Positions 22,666 through 34,065 of a stretch of DNA of 64,000 nucleotides are shown here, piece after piece. Origin of the DNA: Chloranthus sessilifolius (taxonomy: Eukaryota > Streptophyta > Magnoliopsida > Chloranthales > Chloranthaceae). Position 1 is the first letter of the stretch; every line of letters begins with the position of its first letter. The notes below the pieces were generated by a model. The model was not told the origin of the DNA, searched no databases, and saw only the letters and a list, made by a program, of their open reading frames with translations. The stretch is from assembly GCA_021018995.1 (NCBI GenBank), contig CM037589.1, positions 13,469,001 to 13,533,000 of the forward strand, given 5' to 3'. A program made the position numbers and the translations under genes.

Positions 22666-23645
22666 TAGAGTGTAAGATAAGATGTATTTATATAAAATAG
22701 ATACTTTGTACATTTCCTAATGCCTACAGCGTATTTATCGTTAATACTATATACAACTTACGTATTTTTCAATCCAAGATGTCTAGGGCATTGCGTCATC
22801 TGATGAGACTTAGTCCAAACATTGATTGTCCAAACCATCTGATCAGGAAACTTTTGTTCATTCAATGGGGTCTGTTACCCACATGTTCTAACTGTTCATT
22901 TGCAGGCTATTGATCAGTCTGTAGAGATCATGATTTTTTGGCTGAATCTGAAGGAGATGGCCATATGGATTATGTGTGCAGTATTGTTTTAGATGGATGC
23001 CACATGTGCATATTTGAGGATCCGTGCACTACCTGGGCTGCAAGGGCGAAAACTCTTATTTAAAATTTGATGAAATAGGATCCATTAAGCTTATAAGTAT
23101 ATTCTCCGCAAAAATTATGAAAGTTCATTGAAAAGAGTATACCATCCTTTGAAAAGGTTAAATTGAAAATAAGATTTTTTTTAAAACGTACAAAATTTAA
23201 TACTTTGTATTGGTTATACTGGTGGTTTGGACAAGATTTTAAACCATGGGTTTGCAACAATCACACTCTATAATAGAATGTCCCTTTTGTGCGTATTCAG
23301 CTGCTTTGGAAGATTTAAGTACAGAATATGCTGGGAGTGAGACTAGATAAATGGACTTCCATTTGATGTTCAAGAAGCTGTTAGATATGGAAGATTTAAG
23401 TAGTTAATATGTTAGCTGAGGTTCTGAGACAAGGCAAATGAGGCCCTTTTTCATTTCAAGAAGCTGGTAGAAAAAATATTCATTATCTATTAGATTATTG
23501 TTCTTGTGCTGTTGTGCATATATACTAACTTTTGAAGTTTCAAGAGCTATTTTGTTTCTTAACATCTGAAAACTGTTGTCCATGAAAACTTCTTTCTAAC
23601 TACTTCCCACTCATTTATTTACTAACTTGCCCCAGTTGGATGCAG
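22666..23645. other. Presumed gamma-SNAP intron, AT-rich
   Basis: No exon matching the expected preceding gamma-SNAP segment (LGLAADKC-like) was found here. No mobile element boundary was recognised. It ends in the acceptor TTGGATGCAG at 23636-23645. Confidence 0.5.
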
Positions 23646-23725
23646 GCATATCTGAGTGCAATTATAGTGTATCTTTATGCTCATGATTTTCAGCAAGCAC
23701 AAAAGTGCCACAATGACTGTTCTCA
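23646..23725 (+). CDS. GSNAP: Gamma-SNAP, third-last coding exon
   Basis: Gamma-soluble NSF attachment protein helps NSF disassemble SNARE complexes after membrane fusion, acting at cytosolic faces of endomembranes. This exon encodes AYLSAIIVYLYAHDFQQAQ then KCHNDCS and the first two bases of a Gln codon. It matches the plant gamma-SNAP segment AYLSAIILYLYAHDLQQAEKC from memory. It belongs to the TPR-like helical repeat domain. It begins in phase 0 after acceptor GATGCAG and ends at donor GTGAGT (23726). The 214-bp intron to the next exon is ordinary. Upstream exons (about two thirds of the roughly 290-aa protein) were not found, so they should lie left of base 1 unless the gene is truncated. 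Confidence 0.9.
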
Positions 23726-23939
23726 GTGAGTTCTGTTCTTTCTGTTTACATCATATTGTTGTAAGATTTTTATTTTAATTTAGGTACTTGATCTCATTGT
23801 TTGGCCTATTTTATGTCACATTCCATGTTATGGTTAATTGTCATGCACACTATGCTTTTGTTAATTATCTCTACGCCCTTGAGCTTTGCATCAAAGAAAA
23901 ACATTATTATTAATGTTATCATTTTGCATCTCTTTGCAG

Positions 23940-24069
23940 GATTGAGGCTTTTCTTGTTAGCGATCAGAACCGCTCTGCTACCAAGCTGCTGTCTGCTTAT
24001 GCAGATGCAGACGTTGAAGAAATTAAACGTGTTGCTCAGTCGAGCACTATTTCAAATCTTGATCATATG
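23940..24069 (+). CDS. GSNAP: Gamma-SNAP, second-last coding exon
   Basis: It encodes the last base of the split Gln codon and then 43 residues, IEAFLVSDQNRSATKLLSAY through VEEIKRVAQSSTISNLDHM. This corresponds to the C-terminal helical region of plant gamma-SNAP (IDAFLNSDQSRSASKLL...NLDHM). The acceptor is CTTTGCAG and the donor GTAATT (24070). The frame is open and conserved, so the gene looks under selection here. The following intron is about 5 kb and filled with an RTE-LINE fragment, a hAT-like element and a foldback MITE. Confidence 0.93.
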
Positions 24070-25465
24070 GTAATTTTGCAGACATTTAAAAAAAAAACCA
24101 ACAGTTTTTAATAACACCATTTGAACCCCGAATTAAATGGCTACTGTATTAAGGGTACCAGGTGGTCAGTAGGATCTATAAATGTCATAGAATCTTCCCT
24201 CTGACCTCCATCCTACTTCCCTATATATGGCTGTTCTGTTTTTTTTTATGAGAAAAATGCAGCAGTTGCAAGTTATGGTTTTCATAGCACAAATGATTTA
24301 CTTCAGCATTCAGAGACTTGTTGAAACTGTATCAGAAAACTAAAATATAAAAAATAGGCAAGGGTCTTGGTCAGTTACGGGCAATGCAGTGATAAAACCC
24401 TACTTTCCGTACCTGAGAGGGACTCGTACGACCGGTCATCTGTTACTTATTTCTGGTTACCAAGATTTAGTTTTAAAAAGAAAAATTAGTTGTATCCTCA
24501 CCAGAACAATATGACATGAACATAAATCTTTAACTACATGGAAAAGCACCTTAGGTTCTAAACCCTCAATACGAGGGTCCGGAACATGACTGTTTGATTT
24601 GTGCTCAGTTCATTCTTCATGTTTGCCTTCTGTTACATTTGAAATGATGAAAGAAGTAGCCTTAAACAGCTAATCATTATCATCTTGGCCCATCTATTTG
24701 TGGTCGTCTTTGCAGCCTGAATCACCAAATCAGCTCATATTTTGTTGTAGAGCAAACTTGGTAGTGGTCCTGAAAATGAACACCAATGGTATTGCCTTTG
24801 AGAATAAAACTTAACAACTCGTACTAAAAAATTCTCAAGTTTAAGTCTTATGTTTTTGTATGTTATGTTTATTGAAATTTAGTGTTTCAGGTTTACTCCC
24901 CCCTACTTATTATGTTTTTTTGTTCTTGGTTTCTCTTTTATATCATTTAATGAGCTCGAGTCCATACTCTAGATATCCTAGGAGCTCTAAGCTTTTAAAG
25001 TTGTCTCAATAGACATATTGGTATTGGAGATTGTCTCCATTTTCCATGCATTCTATCATAGTGGGTACAGTCTGTTTGATTATATTGTTCGTTTTTATTT
25101 TGTCCACATTTGCTTTGTCTTGCCACTCTGTTGGACCATTTGCGCATTGAAATTGAGAATTAAGTTTTTGTCCAGTTCTCCCCTCTTCTTTATCAGTTAG
25201 TGTCGCTACCTAATCTTCTTTGTTTTGCTTATCTCATGCTAGGTGCTTGATCATGTGCCCTCTCTATTGTTGACCAGTTCCAGTTTTTTTTCATTTATTT
25301 ATTTCTTGAGTAGCCTCCAATTTGAATATAATTATCAATCAAAATCTCTATCATTTTGCCTTAACTTTTTTGTTGGCTCGCTGGAACCCGCCATTTATTT
25401 GTGAAAAGTCGACTTTTGCTCATCTGCTAAGTGATCTTTTTGTTTGTTAGCCTTAGCCTATATTA
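24070..25465 (+). other. Intron of gamma-SNAP, first part
   Basis: AT-rich intron sequence without a recognised repeat or conserved frame. The intron runs 24070-29045. Confidence 0.7.
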
Positions 25466-26335
25466 ATTTTAGGAGAATTGTCTGTGATCTCTATAGACAT
25501 ACAAGAACCTATTCCATGGTGCATATTATGTGCGAATGATGTGATACTAGTTGTCCGAACAAAAAAAAGAAATAGATGATTAGCTGAAATTATGTAGAAA
25601 AGCCTTAGCCTTAGAGTCGAGAGGTTTTGAAAATTAACAAAACAAAGATGGAATATATGGAGTGCAAATTTAGTAAATAATGATATCCTTGAGGAGGATT
25701 AGTTAAAATAGAAAATCATCTAGTGCCATATTGCATAGCTTTCGCTATTAGGCTCTACTTTACAATCAAATTGTGAATTTGAAGGGGATGCCCCCAATAG
25801 GATTAATGTAGGTTGGATGAAATGGTGACAAGAGAGCGGAGGATTATGCGACCCAAGAGTTCCACTTAGAGTGAAGTGATAGTTTTATAAGACGGTGGTT
25901 AGACCTGCCGTAATATATGGTGAAGAATGTTGGGCTATAAAAAACCGACAAAAAGAAAGAGTGCTTGTGACTGAGATGTATACGTTAAGATGTATGCGTG
26001 GAGTAACAAGAAAGGATAAAGGTAAGAATGAGTACAGTACATAGAGGAAATTTGAGAGTGGCACCTATAAAAAAAAGTTGTGAAATGTCGTTTGAGGTGG
26101 TTTGGACATGTCCATTGGAGGCCAGAAAGTAGACTTTATACAAAGGGTTGTGACGCTATATGCACAAGGAAGTAGAAGAGGAAGACCAGTGAAGACCTAG
26201 AGAGAAGCCGTGAGAAGAGACAAAGAATTGTGAAGTTACAGAGAGCTTTGCACCGATTAAAAATTGAGTGGAGAAATAGGACTCAGAAAGTCAACCTCAA
26301 ATAAATCAGATAAGGCTGTGCATGATGATGATGTT
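25466..26335 (+). mobile_element. RTE-type LINE fragment in the gamma-SNAP intron
   Basis: Plus-strand text reads IPWCILCANDVILVVRTKKE (catalytic box ADD seen as AND), then GFEN*QNKDGIYG. Next come a RVPLRVK-like stretch, VVRPAVIYGEECWAIKNRQ (about 25890-25945) and a FGHVHWRPES-like end (about 26100). A GATGATGATG run closes it at about 26320-26332. This order is the C-terminal half of plant RTE LINEs. It has many stops and frame changes. Confidence 0.75.
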
Positions 26336-26703
26336 TGTAATCTCCAACAATCTCATGGTTGCTGTTTGTATGATTCATCCATTGAATTTGAGAGGGAGTG
26401 TTGCTAACACAAACACGACATATCCTAAATTCTATTGCTATGTTTTGTTTTGAGTGAGATTCTGTGGTGTGACTTGTGAGTTTAGCCTCCAGTAGGTGTG
26501 GTTCATTTTTGTAATTTGTTACTCCATATGAAGAAGCTTTGGTCTCATGGTTAATGGAATTTTGTGCATGTGGAAGTTCTAATTTTCCTAACCTTTTTTA
26601 TTAGCAAATTTTTGTTGGTGAGTGCCATTTTAATTTTCCTTACAATTGTGTACAATGAAGCTTGGGTCATGACACGATATATAATAAGTAGGTGTACTAA
26701 GTG

Positions 26704-27420
26704 CATGGTTGTCAAGGCCTCGCTATGGCCTTGCCATGGCGAATGGCGATGGGAAACGCCATATATAACCAAATAATTATGATGGCTAAATAGCGACGCT
26801 ATATCGTCGCCATGGCGGAAAGCATTACGACGTGCTATGCATGCTATTTTATGTTTTGGATAATAACGTATAATACATATAAGTTATGACATTTTTTATA
26901 ATATATAAGTTATAAAAGTTAACTTACAAGCTACAAAACTTCAACTTATAGGTTACAAAATCCTCGACTCTCTCTTTCTCTTTCTCTCATCACAACAGCT
27001 ACCAACACCAATGTCGCCGAAACACCAGCGTTGGCGACACTACCTTATGTGTACTTAATATTTTATATTTTTTAATATTCTATATTTATTGATATTTCAT
27101 ATTTATTATATTAATCATGTTGCAAATTTGTTGATGTTCTATATTTGATTTGTATTTATTGGTATTTGTTTATTCCTAGAACATGAAATCCTCAATATTA
27201 GAATCAAAGTATGATGTTTTAGTAGTTGAATTTTTTTCTTCCTATATTTTTTTTCTTATATAAAAAATATTAAAAAAAAAAAAAAAGAATACTACTATAT
27301 TTCATATTTAAAAAAAAAAAATTACAATAATAAATAGCGTCGTCATGGCTTCGCTATGGCCATGTCATGGCGTAGCGAGCCTCTTCGCCATGACCTCGCT
27401 ACACCGCCTTAACTACCTTG
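26704..27420. mobile_element. hAT-like non-autonomous element (717 bp)
   Basis: The ends are imperfect inverted repeats CATGGTTGTCAAGGC and CAAGGTAGTTAAGGC (right end read inverted). Subterminal arms are rich in TATGGC and CGCCATGG. Flanking 8-bp blocks ACTAAGTG (26696-26703) and AATAAGTA (27421-27428) match at 6 of 8 places, suggesting an old target duplication. The interior is AT-rich and non-coding. Confidence 0.6.
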
Positions 27421-27429
27421 AATAAGTAT

Positions 27430-28148
27430 AAACTCATTGCAGATTGCCAAATATAGAGAAGAGATTTTAGTTGTGATGTAGGCTTTTAGTTGGCAAGTTC
27501 TTACTAAAATTTTTCCATCTTCATTTCTCATTTGCATGAGTTCTTTTTATCTTACCTGCAGACCATCTGCAGGGTGCAAAACGTAGTCCTCATGATCATT
27601 GACATATATGATTGGGGAGAGCTCCTAGGTCTAGGTGGTCTATGCTAGAAGCATCCAACGTGCCATGCTACTCTTTGGGAATTCTACATCTGTTATCTAT
27701 TTGTATCATTTGATCTAGTCAGACACTTAGTTTCCTTGTACATATTTTTGTATGTTCTCTAGCAGATCTTCTTGACACATGCACTTTGCGTGCTTGTACA
27801 TTTTTTTTGTATGTTCTGCATGGCATGCTCAGTTCGTCCATGTACAGATTCCTACTGATGCATGGGAGAAATTTTACTGGTTTCACATAGTAAAGGGAAA
27901 CTTTTGGAACCCATGGGCTTCTTCTGAGCTGCCTATTAATAGCTAATTTGGAGAGCTTGTATTTTTCTAAAAGATTTTCTTGCATCGTTCTGGTGTGAAT
28001 TGTACGGTATAGGTATATTTTTCTTTTCTGGGAGATTGTCAGACTGACTTTATGAAATATGGGGTATTCAACCTGATTGTTGTCTGGGTGATTCGAGATT
28101 GTCCAATGTTTGTGGGGGCAAAAAACTACAGTTCGGTGCTGGTTTCAG

Positions 28149-28149
<1 letters not shown>
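27430..28149 (+). other. Intron of gamma-SNAP, later part
   Basis: No repeat family was recognised. A short repeated block (ACATTTTTTTTGTATGTTCT-like) occurs near 27735 and 27800. Confidence 0.5.

Positions 28150-28220
<71 letters not shown>
28150..28220. repeat. (TA)n microsatellite
   Basis: About 35 uninterrupted TA units lie directly against a foldback MITE on the right. Confidence 0.95.
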
Positions 28221-28225
<5 letters not shown>

Positions 28226-28625
28226 GCCCGGGAATATGGGTGAGAATGCATGGTGGATCCATGCATTCCAATGAGGTGGGGTCCATGTGGACACTATTAA
28301 GGGGATCGGGTGAGACAGTAACTTTTTCATACATGATCAGAGGCCACTCAAAAAATTTGGGTATGATCCAATGCATATCCACCGTCCAAAATGTGGTCAA
28401 AGGGTGGAAAATTTAATGCACCAACATATGTGGGGTGGTACCCAAACTTTGACCATGATTTTGACCACTAAAAAAAAAAAAAAAATTTTTTCTAGATCAC
28501 ACGCTAGATGGCACATGTTCTGAAAACTAGTGTTGTTTTGGAATTACCTGCCACGTGGCGCGTGATCCAGGATTGGAATGAACGGATTCATCCATGCATT
28601 CCAACCCATATACCCGTTTCCCATT
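28221..28625. mobile_element. Foldback MITE next to the (TA)n tract
   Basis: CCCGGGAATATGGGTGAGAATGCATGG at the left pairs with CCATGCATTCCAACCCATATACCCG at the right. The interior has no coding capacity. Similar TA-flanked foldbacks occur elsewhere in the window. Confidence 0.65.
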
Positions 28626-29045
28626 ATATATGTCTCTGTGTGTGTTGCATGGGAAATTGGCATATGACTCTCGAGTCCCGGGCATAGTAACAAAGTTCGA
28701 ATTCGGCAATTATTCGTTGATTTGGTTCAATTCGGATAAATCTGCTAATCGTTTCAAACAAAATTTGTTAACATTTTATATATATTTATTTATAATAAAA
28801 TAAGTTTATTCAATGAAGTTATCCACAGGCGTGAGTATCTTGGAAAATGTTGGTCCAATGTCTTTGTGCATTCCAACTGAAATCCTTCTATGATAAGGTC
28901 GTAGCTGCTTCTGGTTGAAGGTGCTTGTAAATCGTAACATAGATCATTATATATCACCCTTTTGTTATATTATGTTATTTGCCATCATTATGGAAGTTTT
29001 TGTATTTACAGCTGATGAAATCCTTTTGTTGTATAATGGCCACAG

Positions 29046-29147
29046 ATCGTTAGGCTTGCAAGGAAATTGCCAACTGGTGATTTGAGTTCACTCAAAACTG
29101 AAACAGCCACGGAAGAAGAGCCTCTAGACGAAAACGACCTCACGTAG
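29046..29147 (+). CDS. GSNAP: Gamma-SNAP, last coding exon
   Basis: Encodes IVRLARKLPTGDLSSLKTET then ATEEEPLDENDLT and the stop TAG. The basic IxLARKLPTGD block and the acidic DLDEDDLT-like tail are hallmarks of plant gamma-SNAP. In the family the acidic C-terminus is thought to contact NSF. The acceptor is GGCCACAG at 29038-29045. It starts in phase 0, matching the full codon at the end of the previous exon. An AATAAA lies about 160 bases after the stop. Confidence 0.93.
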   Translation: MVRLARKLPTGDLSSLKTETATEEEPLDENDLT

Positions 29148-29304
29148 CTTCTTTTCTACATCAACCAATCTGGCCAAGAAAAGTATTTCCTCATCCAGAA
29201 AAGGGGACGAAGTTTTTATAGGATAGCTTTAAGAAACCCTATAATTCTGAACTTGTAATTCAGGCACAAGATATGGAAGGGGTTCTCATGCCTTGGATTT
29301 GTGA

Positions 29305-29310
29305 AATAAA
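29305..29310 (+). terminator. Poly(A) signal of gamma-SNAP
   Basis: AATAAA, 158 bases after the gamma-SNAP stop codon. The 3' untranslated region probably runs from 29148 to about 29330-29400. Confidence 0.6.
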
Positions 29311-29825
29311 GTTTTCAAGCAGTTAGTTGATATAGTTTTCCAACTATGTGAACGGAAAATTATCAGTTTGTAAAGAGGAGAGATTCAAATGTCTGTACAT
29401 CTCTGAACATGCTGATGACTATAGTCTGTGGCCAAAAGTAAAGGCCCTTTGGGACTTGTTTTTTGCCATTACTTTATCTATATTTTCACATTTATATTTT
29501 ATTATAGAGGGGAATCCTTGTGATCAATGGGTGCAAAACAAGGGAAAAATAGCAATGCAAATCCCAATCTAATTAGATTGTTAGCAGTATCAGCCGGCTT
29601 AATCTGCCGGGCTTAAACCTTTTAATCCATGTCTGGCCCATGTAGGGCTTGGCTCAACAGCTAGTAGGCTTAATCAACCTGTTTACACCCTCTGTGTGTG
29701 TGTGTGTGAGAGAGAGAGAGAGCCCAACATCGGGCCTCCAAAATTGTAACATGTGGGACTCAAAACATGGATTTGGACCTAAAGATCAGGTAAACAAACC
29801 GTTACTTTCCTTCTGCACTCTATTT

Positions 29826-30300
29826 CTAGTTGCACACCAAATTTGGCATCTCACACACCAATTAATGTAAAAAATCATGATGTTAAATGGGGAGCTACAA
29901 CTTGCACACGAGATTTGTATTGTGGCACATGGGTTAAAACAAAGACTTGGCATTTTCGGGATGTGCCATGTAGAACACCATCTAAGCCGTTTGATTTGAA
30001 GGTCATGATGTGAAGATAATTGATGCCGAAAATTGCCACGAAACACGGTATCTATCATCTGATTTAGCTGTTGATTGTGTTAAATCAGACGATGGACATT
30101 GGGTTTCGTGCCAATCTTTGGTCTTTACATCATTGCCTTTAAATCAGACAACTTAGATAGTGTTCCATGTGGCACGGGTCCCAAAAATACCAAGTCTTTT
30201 TTTTTAACCCATGTGCCACGTGGCACGGGTACAAATTTTGTGTCTTTTAATGAAATAAAATAAAATTTTCTAGGTGCACACCAGCTTTTACCTGCTGCAC
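29826..30300. mobile_element. Foldback MITE with long arms
   Basis: The arms are about 200 bp each. GTGGCACATGGGTTAAAAC, then AAGACTTGGCATTTT and a TAAGCCGTTTGATTTGAAGG-type block (29932-30002), pair with the complementary series at 30085-30225. A 14-bp direct block TCTAG(T/G)TGCACACCA lies near both ends (29825 and 30270). The central part resembles the WATCAGAYGATGGA core of the foldback family at 33472, 48453 and 60968. Confidence 0.65.
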
Positions 30301-30320
30301 ATCACTGTAATTTTGTTTTT

Positions 30321-30398
30321 GGGTGTGCGGGAAGAAGCTAGGTGTGATAGAAGCCCTCTGGGTGTGCGGGAAGAAGCTAGGTGTGATAGAAGCCCTCT
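30321..30398. repeat. Tandem duplication, 39-bp unit, two copies
   Basis: GGGTGTGCGGGAAGAAGCTA and its following bases occur twice in a row without visible differences, so the duplication is recent. Confidence 0.85.
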
Positions 30399-30799
30399 AG
30401 TTTAGCACTTAGGTGGAGGTTGATTTACCCTGCACTGCCCTTGGTGCCCAGGTTGGACACCTAATACCGACTCATAATGTAAGCTTTTACTAGTATGTTT
30501 TTAAATACAGACGGCCATGGGGTTAGTTTCTACAAGTCTGAAACCAGTCAACCACATCTCACCCTCAAAATTTGATAGAGAAATAAATGAAAAACCACCT
30601 GGTTTAACCTTTGTTTTCAAAAGGTCAGATAGCTATGATTGACCTGATCACCAGCACTTAGGAGTACGGGCGGTGTGCTGCCTAGAGCTTGAGACATGCA
30701 TGAACTAAAAGAACATGGAACCCCCTGCACGTCTCACACCCTCGTTGTACACGGCTTGCATGCTGTATGTTGGTGATCGGGTTGGTCGCCTAATACCAG

Positions 30800-30960
30800 C
30801 TCTTTTCCGATATCGACGTATCCAGGCCTCTTAGAACACCTAACTAAGTCTTCGAGCACGTGACACATACTAGGTAAGTAAGGATAAATCCCTGCAACTG
30901 GCCAACTGGGAGATGGCTTCGAACTCAGGAGCTTCGCCTCTTGAGGGCTTGATTTAAAAA
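30800..30960 (-). mobile_element. tRNA-derived SINE, minus strand
   Basis: The minus strand reads CTCCTGAGTTCGAAGCC (box B-like). It continues with CAGGGATTTATCCTTACTTA and GACTTAGTTAGGTGTTCTAAGAGG, the same order as the better preserved SINE at 34066-34238. No clear tail or target duplication was seen. Confidence 0.6.
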
Positions 30961-31730
30961 GTTAAAGTTGAGGGCTAAGGAATTAAACTATATTATAAGA
31001 TATTTTTAAATTTTTGAGAAAAATACGAAACGTGCCCTATTTATAGTTTTATTACAGAAAAGGCTAAAAAAAATTTTAATTATAAAAATGCGTCCCATAC
31101 AAGCTAGTACGGGCCCATATTCGTATGCATTCTCTATGCACATGTTGGATACCTAATAGAAAAAAGCCCAAAAAAAAAAATGAGAATTTGTTAGCCAAGA
31201 CAACATTGTAATTATTCATTTAAATTAACTAGTGCCTTAGTAAGTTGATACGTATAGCTGCCTGCTTGAAGTAAGCAGGAGTGTTGTTTAGGAAGAAAAA
31301 TGTCGTTTGTTTTTCTTGTAATAAAAAAATGGTACAAGGCACTATTTTGTAAAAAAATCCTTTAAAATTTTCTTATTTTTATCTTTTGAAAATTTACCGA
31401 ATTGACTCCTTGTCAAATTATTGCAGTATCGTGACTTCATGACAAGCGAAAGGAATAAAATGTAGTCTAATGCTTTCCTACTTATAAGGGTTTTTAGAAG
31501 AAGGATTATGCTTATAAATTTCAACCCACTATACTATATATATCCAAAAGTTCTAAAAGAAAAATGAATTTTCTCGATTTTTAAAATTTTTAATAAGTCA
31601 TTCTTAAACATGTGAGAAACATTTATAATTGAAACTTAAAATTACCTAGTCACCGTTCTTCTATGTTAAATACATGATGTCATTTGTGTTATATGACATT
31701 TTTAGGACCGGTGTTTTCACAATTTCAACC
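30961..31730. other. Non-coding AT-rich stretch
   Basis: No gene, repeat boundary or RNA gene was recognised. Confidence 0.5.
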
Positions 31731-31866
31731 ATTACTTTTTGGGGACCTTTTTTATAATTTCAAATCACGATTTCCCTCACTCGTTGATCAGATGACTCTT
31801 TACCTTTTTTATAAATTCAGACCACAATTTCCCTCACACGTTGATCGGATGACTTTTTGGGACCTT
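31731..31866. repeat. Diverged tandem duplication, about 66-bp unit
   Basis: A block with TTTCCCTCACTCGTTGATCAG recurs as TTTCCCTCACACGTTGATCGG, with matching flanks. Confidence 0.6.
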
Positions 31867-32243
31867 GGAACGTGTGTTAATCCCATTGGTCTAAATCTTT
31901 CTCAAGTAGTATAATACGCTATTATTCTTTTGAAGTCACTCAATTTTTTGAATTTCCTGTAAAGTTACATCCTAATCTTATTCAAATTTCAAACAGTATA
32001 AAATTACAAATCACACAAATACATATCAAATCCCACAAAAGCGAAAAAATTGAAATCACTTACGAAAACAAAGCAAGAGGATAATCATCACCGAGACACC
32101 ACACCATCTCCGAAAGACAAGTTCACTAGTGAGAGAAACACCAATGGAAAACGAACACCCACTAAGCGTATCTCAAGGAAGGGTATGTTTCTCCTAAAAG
32201 TAGTGATAATTATATTAGAAAAGGTGGGCGGGCCACATGGCTA

Positions 32244-33023
32244 TCATGGGCTGCTAATTGTATGAGGGGGTGGAGAAATGGAGGGTAGATATGGAAGTTT
32301 TGGGATGGAAGGCATTGGTGGCAAGGTGAGCCTAGGCAGAGTGGGCACCTCTGGCAAAGGTGGCAATGCGGGTTTAGGCAGAGTGGGCGCTTCTGGCAAA
32401 GGTGGCAAAGTGGGCTTAGGCAGGGTTGGTACTTCAGGCAAAGGTGGTGACGTGAGCTTCGGCCCAGTTGGGACTTCGGGCAAAGGTGGTGATGTGAGCT
32501 TCGGCAGAGTTGGGACTTCCCGCAAAGGCGGCGATGTGAGCTTCGGCAGAGTTGGGATTTCAAGCAAAGGTGGCAATGTAGGCTTAGGCAGCGTTGGAAC
32601 TTCAGGCAAAGGTGGCAATGTTGGCTTAGGGAGCGTTGGAACTTCAGGCAAAGGTGGAGATGTGAGCTTTGGCAGAGTTGGGACTTCAGGCAATGACGGC
32701 GACGTGAGCTTCGGCACAGTTGGGACTTCAGGGAAAGGTGGCAAAGTAGGCTTAGGCAGAGTTGGAACTTCAGGCAAAGATGGTAATGTGGGCTTAGGGA
32801 GAGTTGGGACTTGGGGCAAAGGTGGTAAAGTAGGCTTAGGCAGAGTTGGGAGTTCTGGCAAAGTTGGAAAAGTTGGCTTGGGCAGAGTTGGGATGGTTGG
32901 TGCATAAGGTGGAACCTCGGGTTTGGTGGTGTCTAACAAATGGCGAGCCCCAAGGCACATGTCTTGGTTCGTGGACATAAGAACAATTAGAACAGAAATG
33001 AGGATGCAAGTTTTGGAAGCCAT
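32244..33023 (-). CDS. PELPK1: PELPK-type proline-rich cell-wall protein, copy 1
   Basis: A 259-aa single-exon protein resembling Arabidopsis PELPK1, a secreted cell-wall protein linked to growth and stress. It starts MASKTCILISVLIVLMS, a hydrophobic signal peptide, followed by MCLGARHLLD, the conserved junction of the family. The body is 14 tandem units of 14 residues of the form PTLPKPTLPPLPEV (consensus PELPK-like P-E-V-P and L-P-K). A short tail follows (LPYLPSISPPP). The start is the only ATG that gives the signal peptide, and a TATA box lies 76 bases upstream. Prolines are candidates for hydroxylation. Copies 2-4 lie to the right on the same strand and share 5' and 3' flanks (AAATCACACAAATACAT after the stop), so the cluster arose by segmental duplication. 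Confidence 0.88.
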   Translation of the reverse strand: MASKTCILISVLIVLMSTNQDMCLGARHLLDTTKPEVPPYAPTIPTLPKPTFPTLPELPTLPKPTLPPLPQVPTLPKPTLPSLPEVPTLPKPTLPPFPEVPTVPKLTSPSLPEVPTLPKLTSPPLPEVPTLPKPTLPPLPEVPTLPKPTLPPLLEIPTLPKLTSPPLREVPTLPKLTSPPLPEVPTGPKLTSPPLPEVPTLPKPTLPPLPEAPTLPKPALPPLPEVPTLPRLTLPPMPSIPKLPYLPSISPPPHTISSP

Positions 33024-33098
33024 GGTAGTATTAGAGAAAGATTTTTGTGAAGTTGTGAGGTGATAGGAATGAGTGATGAGAAGAAGCAGAGGTTTGGG

Positions 33099-33106
33099 TT
33101 TTTATA
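33099..33106 (-). promoter_or_regulatory. TATA box of PELPK copy 1
   Basis: TATAAAAA on the minus strand, 76 bases upstream of the ATG. Equivalent boxes lie upstream of copies 2 and 3. Confidence 0.7.
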
Positions 33107-33208
33107 GGGAGGAGGTTGTTGGAGGAGTTTGGACTTCTGAGGTTTTAGATGTTTAAGAAATATGTGTTAGGTTGGTTGGCTTTGGCGTATGGGGGTGGCT
33201 TTTGTGGT

Positions 33209-33268
33209 GTTGTTAGTTCACCTTCATACCCATCTTACACTAAAAATGTCAAAAGTCAAACCTAGATT
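33209..33268 (-). promoter_or_regulatory. Conserved upstream block of PELPK copy 1 with W-box core
   Basis: The plus strand reads GTTAGTTCACCTTCATACCC, then CATCTTACAC and AATGTCAAAAGTC. The same order occurs upstream of copy 2 (38945-39003) and copy 3 (51609-51668). On the gene strand it contains TTTTGACATTT, holding the TTGAC core bound by WRKY factors. Retention in all three paralogues suggests function, but the duplication may simply be recent. Confidence 0.55.
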
Positions 33269-33471
33269 AGGTCATTAAAATGATGACACGTGTAGCATGC
33301 TTTACTATCTAATTGGTGTTGGTGAATGATTCTTGGACTTTCGAGTGGGTGGCTTTCTTTTCAGTGAGAGGTGATCTAATGCCTGGGGAACAAAATACTC
33401 CCTACTTTTCTTTAGGATACTGTTCTTTGCACTAGAAGATTCTTTTGGCGCAACTGGCGATTCTTTATGTA

Positions 33472-33757
33472 ACACCGTTGACCACCTTGAACCGGATGAT
33501 GGAGATTGCTTTTTTTCCTAATCTTTCACACAATAGATCTAGAGATCATGGCCCACTTTTCAGACAATCAGATGTTGATTCCACGTGAAAAACATCCCCA
33601 AAGGTGTCACAAGAATACTTCTCATGGTACATCATGATCACGGATTGAAACTAAGGTGACACCTGAGTGTCTGATAGCTGCCCATGATATCAAGATAAAG
33701 GATTGAAACTAAAAATGATCTCCATCATCTGATTCAAGGCAGTCAACGATGTTAATG
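33472..33757. mobile_element. Foldback MITE (GATGATGGAGAT family)
   Basis: CGTTGACCACCTTGAACCGG followed by ATGATGGAGAT on the left pairs with CGTTGACTGCCTTGAATCAG followed by ATGATGGAGAT on the right (read inverted). Interior motifs CACAATAGATCTAGAGATCATGG also occur at 48453-48883 and around 56890 and 60760. It lies upstream of PELPK copy 1. Confidence 0.7.
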
Positions 33758-34065
33758 GTAGAACCATCAATTGCGCTGAAAAATTCTTCAGTTGCAAAAT
33801 CCGATATCCTTCACATAATAGATTCCACGTGGCACACATCCGTGAAAAGCAAGCCGTGTATGCTTGTGCTTAACATTACCACTGAAAGTACACCTTTTTT
33901 TTCTATGATTTTTGCTAAGCAACCAAAAAAATATTTTCTTTTGTGGTGCAATTAAAGTGCATATCCTTTTCCCCTCAAAGTTCAGCCCTCCTTAGGGAGA
34001 CTTTAGCAAAAAATATAAAAATTTCTTTTAATCCCTCCAAATTTACAGAGAATAAAATAAATAGT

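Noticed and set aside
28099-28416. Open frames of alternating Tyr and Ile on both strands at TA runs
   Set aside because: Pure (TA)n microsatellite translation.
32210-32905. Cys/Leu-rich minus-strand frame overlapping PELPK copy 1 (and its parallel at 37979-38692)
   Set aside because: Shifted reading of the same repeats, with no signal peptide or family match.
32278-32907. Long plus-strand frame rich in GRVGTSGKGG opposite PELPK copy 1 (also at 38131-38778 and 50985-51386)
   Set aside because: It is the antisense of the 42-bp coding unit. Any tandem repeat of a multiple of three stays open in several frames. The minus-strand frame has the signal peptide, TATA box and known family.
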